A stretch of 64,000 bases of DNA from Charina bottae (taxonomy: Eukaryota; Chordata; Lepidosauria; Squamata; Charinaidae). The stretch spans positions 53,049,416-53,113,415 of the forward strand of contig JALMGJ010000003.1 of the NCBI GenBank assembly GCA_023362775.1, written 5' to 3'. Both the position numbers and the translations under genes were made by a program. Below the pieces are notes generated by a model that saw nothing but the letters and a program-made list of their open reading frames with translations, was not told where the DNA came from and ran no database searches. Below, one piece after another: positions 1-13,600 of this stretch (position 1 is the first letter of the stretch; every line of letters begins with the position of its first letter).

Positions 1-1040
1 TCTCTATATGTTCACCATCTCTCTTTGCCTGCTGTTTCTTTTCTATAAAATGCTTCTTGTGCTGAGACCCATAAAGGCCTTTTTGGGCACAATCTGGGTT
101 TATATCTATTCCATATTCTCAATATGGCACTTCTAGTATGTTGTTGTTGTTGTTCAGTCATTTAGTCGTGTCCGACTCTTCGTGACCTCATGGACCATAG
201 CACGCCAGGCCTTCCTGTCCTCCACTGTCACCCGGAGTTTACTCAAATTCATGTTCATTACATCGGTGATGCTATCCAACCATCTCATCCTCTGCCGTCC
301 CCTTCTCCTTTTGCCTTCAGTCTTTCCCAGCATCAGGGTCTTTTCCAGTGAGTCCTCTCTTCGCATTAGGTGGCCAAAGTATTTGAGCTTCAGCTTCAGC
401 ATCTGTCCTTCCAATGAGCAGTCAGGGTTGATTTCCTTTAGGATTGACTGGTTTGACCTCCCTGCAGTCCAAGGGACTCTCAAGAGTCTTCTCCAGCACC
501 ACAGTTCGAAAGCATCAATTCTTCGGCGCTCAGCCTTCCTTATGGTCCAACTCTCACAGCCATACATTACTACTGGAAAAACCATAGCTTTAACTATACG
601 GACCTTTGTCGGCAAGGTGATGTCTCTGCTTTTTAATATGCTGTCTAGTATAGTGATTTTTAAAATCTACATTAACCTTAACTTTATCGTACCATAGAAA
701 ACTATGCCATCCAAACCTCAAGTCACACCATTCTAGTTTTAAAATTTTCTTATTTCTCGGCAGCACCCACTCTTTCATCCAAATATATATATTCAATATA
801 TAGTTGAATAAATAAATAAGAATAAATAAATAAATAATAAACAAACCAGCAGCAGGCTGAAAAATACAGTTTCAAATCAGGCAATCCTAATCCTCCTTGT
901 TGCTTTGTATCTTGGAGGATTTTATATTTAACCCTTGGTTTTTTCCCTTGCCATACAAACCTAGATATATCTTTGCCATTGCTTAAATGGTACATCAGTT
1001 GTCAAAATAGGTATTGTTTGAAACAAAAGCATTATTCTAG
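1..1040 (-). mobile_element. L1 LINE ORF2 fragment (RT C-terminal region), interrupted by BovB
   Basis: On the minus strand 652-1040 encodes [15 protein letters not shown], then [13 protein letters not shown] and [14 protein letters not shown]. Bases 1-139 continue the same element after the BovB insertion. The same segments occur in order in the L1 at 37412-41163. A short AT-rich insertion (about 788-845, TTTATT repeats) also splits it. Homology stops near 1040 (5' truncation); the 3' end lies left of the window. Confidence 0.88.
140..643 (-). mobile_element. BovB (RTE clade) LINE, 5'-truncated, inserted in L1
   Basis: The minus strand encodes the BovB reverse transcriptase C terminus (MVFPVVMYGCESW, AFELWCWRRLLRVPW, KYFGHLMRREDSLEKTLML) and ends at 140 in a (CAA)n tail. 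The insertion is flanked by the 8-bp duplication tctagtat at 132-139 and 644-651. The encoded 153-residue frame is open, so the copy is young. BovB is the classic LINE shared between squamates and ruminants by horizontal transfer. Confidence 0.95.
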
Positions 1041-1479
1041 GCCAGGTTGTGCAGTAACCTTTGACGATCTGGAAGTATATATAAACTGTCTGCACTCCAC
1101 AACAATTTAATAAGTAAAATCCCTTTTAGCAATAATAGGTAGTAAAGGTAGATTTACTTGGTATGGAAGAAACAGCATTATTCAATGTTAGAATTATTTT
1201 ATTAATGCATAAGCTGAAAAATAATTGAACATTTGTGAAGGTTAAGTATCAAAAGTTGCTCTAGATCACTTAATAGATTGTAGAATCAAAGACAACATTA
1301 AACAATAATTAAGCTTCATGAAGGGTGGAGGAAAAGCTTAGAAAGACTTTCAGCTTAGACCTGACTATCTTTACCCAGGAAAATGTTCTCCTGCTCTTAG
1401 TGACACAGACTTCCATGTCTGGTGCAGAAGATCATCAGCAGTTTTAAATGGAGTAATGTTGGGTTGTGTTTTGTAGGCA
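1041..1479 (+). other. No recognised feature upstream of CYB5RL coding exon 1
   Basis: Mostly AT-rich unique sequence. It holds the polypyrimidine tract and acceptor for the exon starting at 1477. No promoter or CpG island is visible, so the CYB5RL promoter is probably outside the window. Confidence 0.5.
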
Positions 1480-1656
1480 ATGGATCACAGTGAAGACGTC
1501 TGGCTGTCTCTGAAGCCCAGTGAGCCACTATCATCTCAGTGCTGTGGCAGCGGCTGCAAACCCTGCATTTATGACATATACCAGAAGGATCTGGCGAAGT
1601 GGGAAGAGGCCAAGGCAAAAGAAGATATAAGCCTTCTCTCCAGGAAGAAGCAGCAA
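1480..1656 (+). CDS. CYB5RL: CYB5RL coding exon 1: start codon and oxidoreductase-like cysteine motif
   Basis: The exon encodes 59 residues in phase 0 and ends at a gtagat donor. The ATG sits 3 nt inside an exon whose acceptor (ttttgtag) ends at 1476, so a noncoding 5' exon should exist upstream, probably outside the window. The start context is good (G at -3, G at +4). Residues of about 22-50 carry CCGSGCKPC followed by an acidic/lysine helix, matching the short oxidoreductase-like domain found in eukaryotic redox proteins. Confidence 0.95.
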
Positions 1657-4600
1657 GTAGATCATTATTAAAATTACTAGGGCTGTGCAAAACGTTTGAA
1701 AAAGGTGCTTCGCAAATTTGATTAGTGTGAATGAAGGCTCCTGTGTTGAGCTTGCATGCATAGTTGTTTCACTTTTCTGGCATTCCCCCCAAACCAGCAA
1801 CACCAGTCTTCCAAAGGATGCAGCTGCTTTAATGCTTTGAAGACGGTGCTGTATTCAGGCTAACCTGCTTTACAAAGCACCTCTTTTGAATGCCTCACAT
1901 AGTCCTAAAGTTTTCATTTATTTACAGCAAAGATTACAGCAAAATGGAACACTCCCTACAAGTCTTCCAATAACTAAAGATACAAGGCAAGGGTGTCCAC
2001 TCTCTCCTTTATTATTTGTAATTGCTTTAGAAGTTTTGGTGGACAAGAATTGGTAAAATAAAAAAAAATTGGGATCAAAATTCAGGCAGAGGAATACTAG
2101 ATGAGATGCTATGTAGACAATCTACTCTTAACTATTATGCAACCACAGAGCTCTATAAGACAGTTGATGAAATCAATCAAAGATTTTGGTGAATTCTCCA
2201 ATACAAAGTTAATGAATAGAAAAATTCATTTATTTGAATAGCAACATTTCAGCCTAATCCTTATTTTTTTAAGTTTGGATGTAGCCTTGATTTACTTGAA
2301 GTATGTTTGCTCTGAATTGTATCTTCTGTTGCATTCTGTTTACAACATTTTTTTTCCAAAATAGTAAGAAGTGGAAGACAACATATGTAAAGGAAACATG
2401 CACCAAGGAGCTGTTTAGTTTTAGTAGAGCTACCATATAGCCCCCAAAAATTAACTCTTGGCTCCCATCTACTATTTGTCTGGATTTGTGCAGCCCACAT
2501 CTGATAGTTCTAACTTCAGCTCAGTCTATAACAATGCTATGGAAATTAATACATTTCAGCAAATCTGGAGAGGTATTTTGCTATTGCTTTTGGAAGCAGC
2601 CTTTTGTCATGTGCATATTTAATACGTTCTCATCTGTACAGGAAATCTAGTGTTTCACTCTGGGGAACCATTTAATTCAAGCATTTTTTATATTGAAGGA
2701 CACCCATTTTTTCCTAGTTTAAGGTTACAGTGTCTTGGCTTTCTAAAATTCAGTCAAGCTTCTCAAGTTTCCCAGAACTGGAGAGAATGCACAGGTGTTT
2801 GTTGATTATTGTATTATTGTTATTATATCTAATAAATCAATATTTAATAAATAAAGTAAAAATAAAAAATAATTAAAATTTTTAATTAAAAATAAAAAAT
2901 TAAGTCAGTCAAATGCTGTATTTATAAATATATAAATATTGTATTAGTATTATATCTAATAAATAAATAAATAAATATTGGAGGAATACTAGAGAAGATA
3001 TTATAACAAATGAGGACTCCTATTTTGTAACCGTTTGCTGTAACCTCAGTGGACACTTATTTAGTTAAACACACACAGGGTTGTGCTGTACAGTTGCAGG
3101 CTTAAACAAGTCTACTTGAAGTTATTGAGACTTACTTGTGAGTAAACAGTGCACAGATTGTGCTGTGAATTTCTGAAACCAGAGGAATATACATATGGGG
3201 AGAAATCAGGAGACTGTGAGGGTGAACAAGTGAAGATGTCAAGATTAGGGCTTTTTAATTATTTGTAGTGAGACTGATTGAGATTCTAGCCTGGAAGCCA
3301 TTTCTTCTGGCCCTCAATGTAGAACCTACAGATACTTTTATTTATTACTTTCTTGTTCAAAATGTTTAGTTCTAAGGCTAAAAAAAGGTTCAAAAAGAAT
3401 ACAATGGCTTTCATGCAGTGTAAAAGATTAAACCCATGGTAAATAACATCAAGAATGTGGGGAAAAAAGTTTCCATTTTTGAGGATGGGGGTAGGGAACG
3501 TGTTTTTAAAGACTGTGTGATGTCTAGAAAATAAGCCTTTTACTGGATCTTTACAGATAGTATTGCCTGCTGTCATGGAGCTGTTGAAAGCATTGGAGTT
3601 CTGCCAAGAGAAGAACATGGCAGGCAGAAAGTCTGGTGTAAAATAAGGAGTTGCTTTTCAGAGAAATGGTGTAAGAAAGAGCAAGACAGAAAAATGTCTA
3701 CATATTCTATGTTCTATCATATTTTCTTTTGCTTCTTGCTATACATTTGAGTATTTATTCTTTTACTAATCCCACAGAGATCTGTCTTAGTTTTTTTCCT
3801 CATTAGCAATAAAGGCATTGCGAAGTTCACTCTTATGTGAATAAACAGGTGTTGGACTTTAAATGGGATTTCAAAAAGAGGAACCTACTGTATTAGATAT
3901 GATTGTATTTGGTCTTAAAAACTTTTTTTTTTATTTGTAGTACCATATTTGAATTGACTCACAGTTTGGAAGGTATTGTTTAAAATAGTAATTATTTGTT
4001 GTTGCTCTTGCAGAGTAGCAATTCAGACCTAACTCCAGAAACATTTACAGCTTTCATCATAAGCTCCGTGACTCAATTGACAGAGGACACCTACCAGTAC
4101 ACATTTGAATTGCCTGGAAACAGCAGCCTGGGGTTGAGCTTAGGACAGCATATTGTGATGAGGTACTGTACAAAGCCTAGAGCTAAACTGTCCACAGTGT
4201 GCAATTCGATTTGCAGTTTTGCTCTTGATCTGTAAGGATTTCATACTGAGTACATCATAATTTCTATACTCCCAAACTGATTCTTTTGAAAGAATGTGTG
4301 AATTCATTGAGTTTATTAACCTTGTTAATTTTATAGCATATGCTACCCTATAGTTGCATTTTCCTTCAATTGTATTATTATTGGAGGTAGAATTTGGTTT
4401 GTGTATGAAAACCACTTAACAGGAAAAAAGAGAGTATAGAATTATAACGAATTAACTCACAAGGACAATGTGGTCCTGTTTTGCTATCAGGTAGGTCAGA
4501 GCTTTCCAAACTTTTCACGTTGGTGACACACACCAACGGCAGCGGTGTCCTGGTGTGTCACACAAAAAACCCAGAAGCGCTGATGGGGGGAACCGAAAGC

Positions 4601-7600
4601 GGCGCTGATTGGCGGGGGTGTCGCTTCTTTCGGTTCCCCCATCAGCGCTTCTGGGTTTTTGCGTGACACACCAGAACACCTCAGGCGACACAGTAGTGTG
4701 TCGTGACACACACTTCGGAAAGCTATGGGGTAGGTAAATATAATATAATACAAAACCATCTCTTTGATAATTTAGATATTTATTATAATTGTATTCTGCT
4801 TTTTTCCCAAGGAATTCCAAAGAATTATAGGAACCTTCACCCTCCCAACAATTCTGTAGAGAAATTACTAGTTAAAGTAACTAGCAGGACTTGTCCTATG
4901 AACACATGATTAGATAGTTGGGCATTCCTGCAGCACATTGCCCATTATATCATACTGATTATCTGAATGATCTGTGAGCCATTAAAAACAGTCATATAAA
5001 TAAACCTGCTGTTAGCAAGTAGTTGCACTAATAGTGAGATTATACAGTTGTTCTGATAGCTAGATGTTTCACATAACTTCATTGTGAATAATAGTATGGA
5101 CTGTATCAAACTCCACAGCTGTCAGTTATTGATTTGCACTTGACAGATAATGGAAGTTGACAAAGAAATTCTGCGTCAAGTCACTTTCTAGCTTTTAAAA
5201 TGGCTGCACTTAAATCCATTTCTACAAATGATTATCACCAACATCAGTACAGAAACTTTGGCTTCCACAATTCAGTGGATTAAATCACCATTTATATCAC
5301 AGAAGTTATAGTCTGCAAGACAAATTCTGCTATTCAGGGCTATTTCCAATACTATCATTCCATATTAACATTTTAGAAAAAAGCATGAAGATACAGCCAG
5401 AAAATGAGAGCAGATATCAGGCATGATAATGAAACCTGTATCTTGCAAAGATTTCAGACTCATCTTGACCATCTGCTTGTCTCATGCTACATAATTTGAT
5501 TACTGTTATCTGTGTCTAGATTGACTACTGTTATCTGAATAATGAATCTAAATTGACTGAAAATTCCTATGCTATCAGGAAGCAAATTGTCCAAATTTCC
5601 AAAATTCCTGAACTCTGTCATTTAGTATATCACCCCTTGGGACTTTTAAAAAAGTGTTCAAGAACATTAACGAGGAAGGTTTGATGGAAATATTTCATCT
5701 GTGCATTCCTTTTTTTTAATAAGAATTTTATTAAGTTTCAAACAAAGATAAAAGCTACGGAAAAACAAAAAACTACAAAGAAAAAAAAGAAAAAAAGAAA
5801 AGACTAAATGTGGAAACACAAGATAATTTTTTTTTAAGATTACAGAAAGAGGTGACTTTTTTGTGTGTGTGGTTAAGTCACCAGGCTAGAAACCAGGAGA
5901 CTGTGAGTTCTAGTCCCGCCTTAGGCATGAAAGCTGGCTGGGTGACCTTGGGCCAGTCACTCTCTCTCAGCCCAACTTACCTCACAGGGTTATTGTTCTG
6001 GGGAAAAGAGGAGGAGGAAGGAGTATTAGCTATGTTGGCTGCCTTGAGTTATTTATAAAAATAATAAAGGTGGGATAGAAAATAAACAAACAAACAACAA
6101 TTTTCCATAATCAATCTCTTACTCTATATTAAACCAAAATCACATTATTTCTATAAATCATTCCATTGACACATTATAAAAATCACTAAATACAATTGCT
6201 TTCCTAATCAACTTCCCCCCAAAGATTACATTTATTTAATTATTTCCTTCCTACTACTACTACATTCCTGTCTGCTATAATAAAGATCAAGCTAAAAAAC
6301 ATAAATTGTCTGCCACTGTACTTGATAATACAACCATTTTAATAATCTTAATCATATTAAACCCAAAACCAGACATTTATTATTTTTATTATACCTTAAT
6401 AACCTTAATCCAAATTGTTAAAGATAAATGAAGTCAGCCAAACCCTAAAAGCAATCCAGATAAATATACTTAAACCCTTATCCCACTTCAAAATAAACCA
6501 GAGCATTTACATATCCCCACAATGCACACAGAGCTTTTTTCTTAAGAAAATCGAACAGCCCAACTGGCCCCCTCAAAAACTCCCAACTTCTCTTCAGAAG
6601 ACCTCCCATACATAATAACCCCTTTTTTCCATGGTGTTCCATCAGAAGATCAATTTCACTTATGGCTTGCAACTCGATCTCTCCCTTTAATTTCTTCAAC
6701 TCAACTATCTGACCTTCATCCAGCATTTCAACAGAAGTCCAGATCTCACTCTTAGAAGAGACATTTCTATTCCTGTTAAATTCCTCAGTTTCATCCACGA
6801 TATCCCCAACCAGATGACACATTTTAGACCTCATATTTTCCACAATATCCTGAATCCCTTGCATAAAAACTTGGTAGGAATCAGAAAGAATCTGTTTAAA
6901 ATCTTGGTGGAAGTCAGAGAAAGTCTGTTTAAAATTCTTCATCTCATGCAGTAGATTATGGCACCCCCTAGGAGCTTAACCAGCAAAAGTTGAAGATATG
7001 AAAGGATTCCACAGTGTGTTTACACAAGTGAAAGTGAGATATGCAGACAGTTCCCCAGGGAAAGTAGAAGCAGGAAACTGAAAGTTCAAAACAGTCGAGT
7101 CAACGTGTAGGAAAATGCTAATCTCTTCAAATTTAGTACAAAAAAAATAACAGGGAGACAATTATTTACTTTCAATCCTCCTTAATATTTGGATGGAATG
7201 CAGAGTCGAAAAAAGAATTTTTAAAAAATTAACCCCAAAAATAACGATAAGCACCAAGAGAACCGGCTTCTCCTTGCTATAGAAAGCCTCTCTTAGGGTA
7301 CGCATACTTAAATATATATATAAATTGGGTGATTTAGAAATGGGGTGGCCGGTCTTAGTGTCCCTTTAAGCCAGGCTACAGCGCAGCTTGGAAAATGGTG
7401 ATGCGACCGCCTCCTGGCTTCTCTTACCAGTCAAGCGCAAATGCTGTTTGCGATCTTCTGGCTGTAAGCAGCCGTCTGGAGAACAGATGGGGTGATTCCA
7501 AGTGTTTTCATTTTCTGGAAAAACACCCCTGGGCTTCAGGAAAAAACTGCCTGAGCCCGAAAAAACTGCCGCCTTGTCAGTTCTGCCCGCTAAGCCCGCG

Positions 7601-10600
7601 GGCACAGCTGTTCAGTCTGCCATGTCCCCACCGGAAGTCGTCTGTGCATTCCTGGTTAAGTCAAGGAGTAGCCCCAGTAGGTTTCAGTGGTGATGGAGGA
7701 TGCTGGTGGAAGAGCTGGAGCTGAGGCAGAATGAAGGCTAGCCTAGAGAGGCCTGCTGTAAGGAGGCACCAGATCTCAGAACTGGCGGTTTCAACTGACT
7801 GTGCCAGCACCCTGTCAGACTTGTTAATGGCCTGGTCCTGACCTATATGGCATTGGTTTCTTAGTCTGGTCTACCTTATAGGGCTGACAGGAGTGCGGGT
7901 GATGATTGGATGGGTCCCTTGGCCAAGGAGGGGAGGAGGAGGAGGGTCAGGGTCAGGCCTGGATGTGGGGAGAGGTAAGGGCCTGAAATACCTGCAGGGT
8001 GGTGATGGGCAGAGAAAGACAAGACAGGAACCCAAGGATGGGCCACTTACGGGGAAGGCAATATCAGAGGTTGAGATCAATCCTGCCTTCTTGCCATTAA
8101 TGTTCACCCTGGATACTAAGTTACTGAACCCTTGGTGGCCCTGGTCTCTGGCTGCTGCTGTTAAATTCCATGTCAGCCTGTATATGATCATGGAATAGGC
8201 AGCTGACCCGCATGTTTCACTGAGACCTGGGTGTTCCCCTCTTGGAGATATGCCACCTAGGTTTCATGTTTGGCATCAGGCACGATCCCATGGCAGGGGG
8301 AGTGGAATGACAGTTGTCATCTGGGAAGCCTTGTCAGATTTCATAGGTCCTGAACCACATATAACTGAGACCTCGTGGTTGAAGTTGGGCTCTAGAGAGC
8401 AGTTGCACTAGTTGCTGTTTTATTGGCCTCCCTGCTGTGCAGCAACACCCCTGCCTGAGCTGCTTGATTCTGTCGCCAGGTTAGTGGTGCTGATTATTAC
8501 CTATGAAGCCCTTCATGGCATAGGGCCTCATTAGGTGAGGGACCACCGGTCTCCCATGGTTTCTGCCCATCCTGTCTGTTCAGACAGAGGGACATGCTCC
8601 ACGTCCCACCTGTTGACAATGTGATCTGATGTGATCCCGAAAGCATGCCTTCTCTGTAACAGTGCCTGCCCTCTGGAACAGCTTTTCTTCAGATGAGCCT
8701 TGAAAACGTAGCTCTGCCCCAGGACTTGTGCCAGGGGACTGGAGGGCCTCTTTGGTGGGTGAGAGATTGATTGTGAGTTGTTCGCTCCAGGTTAACCCTT
8801 GTGTTTTTCTTGATCAATTGTTTTTATACTTGGTTTTTATAATTGTTTGTTCCCCAAACTTGTCTGGAATCGGGCAGCCTATAAAAACAACGTATAAACA
8901 CATTTTGTTGGGAGAACACAAAAATTCAGGCTGTTAAGCATAGCAGGCATCGTTTGTTAATTTTTACTTCTACACATTGATTATTTATTCTTTTAACAAT
9001 GGTGTTAAGACGAAAGCTCTTTTCTGCTGCAAACTATTAATAATCCTCACCTTCCCCGGTGTCGTTCTTTCCTTACTTTGTAGCAGGATAGCAATACAAC
9101 ATAAAATACTGTGTCTGGCTTCAGGAAGGGGAAGAATTGTTAAGGAGGTAATATGCCTGTGTTGGAGAGAAAAACCTGAGGTTATTTCAATACTTGGATC
9201 TCTGTGATCTTACTGCAAAATGGGAGGGAATGATCTGTTGTTCGGCTCGGCAGAGGATGGCCCATGGAGATGAGGAAGGATGCCTGCAGTGCTTTACAGG
9301 CACCAGCCTTTGCCGTGAGAACCGTACAGCGCTTACAAGAATTGTCGGAGATTCAAATCAAGATTCCCTCCCTTGATCTTTGCTCTCTTTCTCATTTTTT
9401 CTTCTTCAGAGGCGTAGTGAACGGTCTGGAGGTTCAGAGAGCCTATACTCCAGTTACGCCTGTGAATGCTGAAGGGTACTTTGAAGTTTTAATAAAGGTA
9501 AATAGGTGCCTTTGTTCTATAAATTAACAGCTTGGCATAGCAACGGTGTCATCTTCACCATCATGCCATCAGAGTGCTCAGCTTTGTCCTTTTATAACTG
9601 GAGGCCTGCAGTCAAAGTTCTGGTTTGTTGGTATTTATTCCCTTTGCCCCATACCAAGCCCTGCTCAACATAGGCAGCAGGAGGAAGCAGGAGGATGGGG
9701 TAACAGAGCCGATTCATTTCAGGATGTTCTCTGATATTGAAATGGAACACATGTTCCTGCAACTGAAAAAAAAAGGACAAACATAGAAAGTTCAGACCAT
9801 GTGAAAATTAACTATGGGCAGTGAGGTTTCTGCATAGGAGAGCACTTTAAAATAGGAATCCCTTCAGTCAGAAACATTGAGATCCTTCCTTCTTGCTTCC
9901 ATCTTTCTCTTTCCCATTTTTCTCATTGGTTTTGTTTTCTATCTGTAATTTGAAGTACAGGGAACAACTAAACTGCTTCAACATAAAATCAAGCCATTTC
10001 TATCAGTATAAATCACCCTCCCGCAAGCTGGGGTCCTCCAGGTGAGTTGGTTTCCAACTCCCATAATCCCCAAATTCTCAGCCACAGAAGTGAAGGGCAC
10101 CAGATATGGAAAGGCTGTCAGAATCCGAGGTAGACATAATGACTTCTTATTACAGTATGTGACAGGTAAATGGACCTATCACAGAGCAGGCAACTGGTAT
10201 AGGCAACAGCTATGTATAACTTCAGGATCAGTATAAAATCAATCAGACATGTATCCTGATTGAATGTCATGGTTCATCAATAAGATAGCAGTTGCTCTCT
10301 TTACGTGCTTACAGTATATTCAGAAGGAAAGTTGGCTAATCCTCAATTTAAGAATAAGCTCAAATGTAAAGAATTAAAAGCCTAAGAATATCAAAAAATT
10401 TTTAATCTGTATGAACACCTTAACGGAAAACAGATTTTGTTGTAGTAGACCCTTGAAGCAAATCACAGTGAGCCACTATGTTCCCCTCTGCTCATCTCCA
10501 GGGTGTGAACTGTTCAGGATTTTATCATAGATTGTGTGCTAGTTTTACTGATATCGACATAATACTTTTGAAACGTTACAAGTTCTATAAGACAACTATA

Positions 10601-13600
10601 GATGGATCTTTGTGAACATGGGAGGGGGAAATGTTACTGTATTTGTCCTGCATTAATAAGTTATCTTTATAGGTTGACTGTGCTTGCTTATTACACAGAC
10701 TTTTTATATTTCAATAATAGTAATAATGATTGTAATAATACCTTTGTTTCATATAGAATCTATTCATCCCAAAGGGGACCATAGTTTTCTCTGGCAGTAA
10801 CAAAAGAGATGGGAACACCCATCATTTGTATAACTTGGTGTAGATTGTAGTGTCTTTCTCAAGCCAGACAATTTTGGGAAGTAGTGTATTAGTAGTAGTA
10901 GTAGTATAACTACTACTGCTGTTACTAGTACTGGTACTATGCAATCCAAGTGCCATCAAACACCTCAGTGTTCCATGATTACAGCACTGCACTTGTAATA
11001 CTACAGTTAAGTGTGCATGAGTGGTGATTTTCTGTGCTTAACCCTATTTTTGAATGATTCTTTAATAGTAAGATTTGGGGGTGTGGTAGTAAAACCTAGT
11101 ACAGAGTTTTTCTCTGCAGGAATTTTTCTTCTATTATTTAAAAGAATTTATTATAAACCAGTTTGGTTGTTTCTGCATTATAATGAAGAAGAAATCTATT
11201 CTTAATACATTTTCTCCCCTGAAACCAATATGCCATTACATGAGATGCATAGCAACTGAAGTCTTGACTCTTCACCCCTTTAATTTAATATCTCCATTTG
11301 CCCTACCTTTACTGTGGTTAGACTTGCCAACATTTTTTAAGATGACACAGTTTTGTACATTAAAAGCAGCCTAATGTGCGAAACCTAACAGTAGAAATGG
11401 CAATAGATAAATGAGAAGAAAAAAATGCATTTGCTTAATTGCTGGGTAAAAACCATACAAATCTAAGGAAGTGGATTCCATAACATGTAAGTCACACTAA
11501 AACAAATGTTTTAATTTTCAAGGTGCTACACAAAACTCTCTTATTTTGCTAGATTCCCATTGGAAGTTGTTATTTGTCCGAAACATAGGCACAATGCCAG
11601 TATAAATTGGCAATCTTTGATTTGATTATCTCACTTCTTTTGTCATGCATGAAAATGTTTCTTACCAATATTACTTATGAATATTTGAGGGTTTCAGTTG
11701 TGAACAGTTTTGTATGTCACAGATCCATTTCTATTCCAGATTCATAACTGAAAGAAGACTGAAAAAGGCAAAATACACAACTGGAATTTTACTTCTCAGA
11801 ATGTTCTCTTGTTTCTATAAATACACAGAGTATGAATGGTTACTTGCAGCCGGTGCTAATTAGTATATCTACTAAATAAAAAACCCTGCTTGCAAATTGT
11901 TTGTAGTTTGAGCAAGTTTAAAAATACTTATGTAGTTTTTCTGCTCCCAGTATAATTATAATTAAAAGCAGAAGACAATGTTTCATTTAAATATAATGTA
12001 ATGAAGTATTGTACACAAATGCTAGATTTAAGTATCACTCTGATTTAAATATTTTTTTTTGCTGTACTTCATATGTACCCAAATGCTGTTTTTAAGAGTC
12101 ACATAAGAGTCAATGTTGTAATTGAGAAGATGTGAATTCCTGGTTTGAAGTTTGTATTCTTTCCCTTAAAAATTATTTATTTTAAATTTTATTTCTTTGC
12201 TTTTTGGCTCTTTCACAAGTGCTATAAAACTGGACTAATGTCTCAATATATAAAATCATGGAAAACAGGAGATGCCATTTTTTGGAGAGGACCATTTGGA
12301 GGCTTTCCTTACACAGCCAATCAGGTAATACCTATATCAGGTAGCAAATAGCCACTGACATTGATTCATTTTGATTTTTGAAAATGAAGGGAAAATCCAT
12401 AAGCAGATCTCCTCTTTCATGGATTATTGCTGGGTTGGTTTTTTTTTGCCATAATGCCTCAGAAAATACAGTAAACAATTAAGAATTGCAATGAGTCAGA
12501 TTCAGTGTACTTCTCTTCTGGAAAAAGATATCTCTTAAATAGTTATTTGCTTCTGAGTAGACATATGTAAGATTGCACTGGAAGTGTGTGTCTGTCCTGA
12601 GAATCTAGCTCTGAACTAGGAACACCATCAGTTCTTGTGTAACTTTTGGATGTGGGGATTTAGCCTTTTTTTCTGGATTTTGAACTGTTATTTCTCTTTT
12701 GATCTACTTGCTGCTAAATACCTGATGATTTTTTAGGGAATTACTGCTGGTGATATTGACCTTGTTCATGCCATACAGCTTTCCCTAAGTCAAAGGCAAA
12801 TAACATTATGCCTCAGTAATATGTAGAAGACCATAGTATGCCCATAGTAGAAGAGTACCTTTGGCTGGGGATTATGGGAATTAAAGACTGGTATATCTAG
12901 AGAGCTTCATGTTGGAGAAGGGCAGAGTAAGGCACTGTAGAAGAATCTACACATTTACCCGAGGTAAATGGACGTTGGCAGATTATCATTCTGGATCTAC
13001 CAACAGCAGGTATACTATAATTATATGTAATTTATTCCTGTAACTCAAAGTCCTGGATTAAACAACAGAATGGCCATAGGATATCTGACTGAAGATTTTA
13101 AAAATATTATTAACCTGAATCCATACACTTAGCTTAGAGGGCCATGTTGGTAATGTAATTTGAATAAAGCTGTATATTCTACACACACACACACACACAC
13201 ACAAGCATGACTGGAACAACCAATTTTGAGGGTAGTAGAAACAGATCAGCAAGCAGGCTTTGTCATAATTTATTTAATAGAATTTGTTTTAAAAGGTAGA
13301 AAGCTTTTAAAGAGAGAAATTGTAGCATACAACTAAAGTGTTGTATTCATGTTATCTTTTAGTGCATGATCTTTATGGCAGAGTTACCTATACTGAAAAT
13401 ATAGGGGAGAACGCAAATACTTTCCAAGTACAAAGTTTAGGTAATGGAATAACAGCCCAGTCCCACTGCAGATGCAGTCAAGGACAAACTGTCTAGTGAA
13501 GTCATTCTGGGGACACTTATACAGCCAGATTAAAGAATGCTTCTTACATATGAACTTAAAATAGGATACTTACAGCATGATCCTTGTCTCCTCTACTCAA

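Noticed and set aside
182..697. 171-codon + strand frame and similar frames at 29507-29911 and 55340-55786
   Set aside because: Antisense shadows of the BovB reverse transcriptase; the real protein homology is on the opposite strand.
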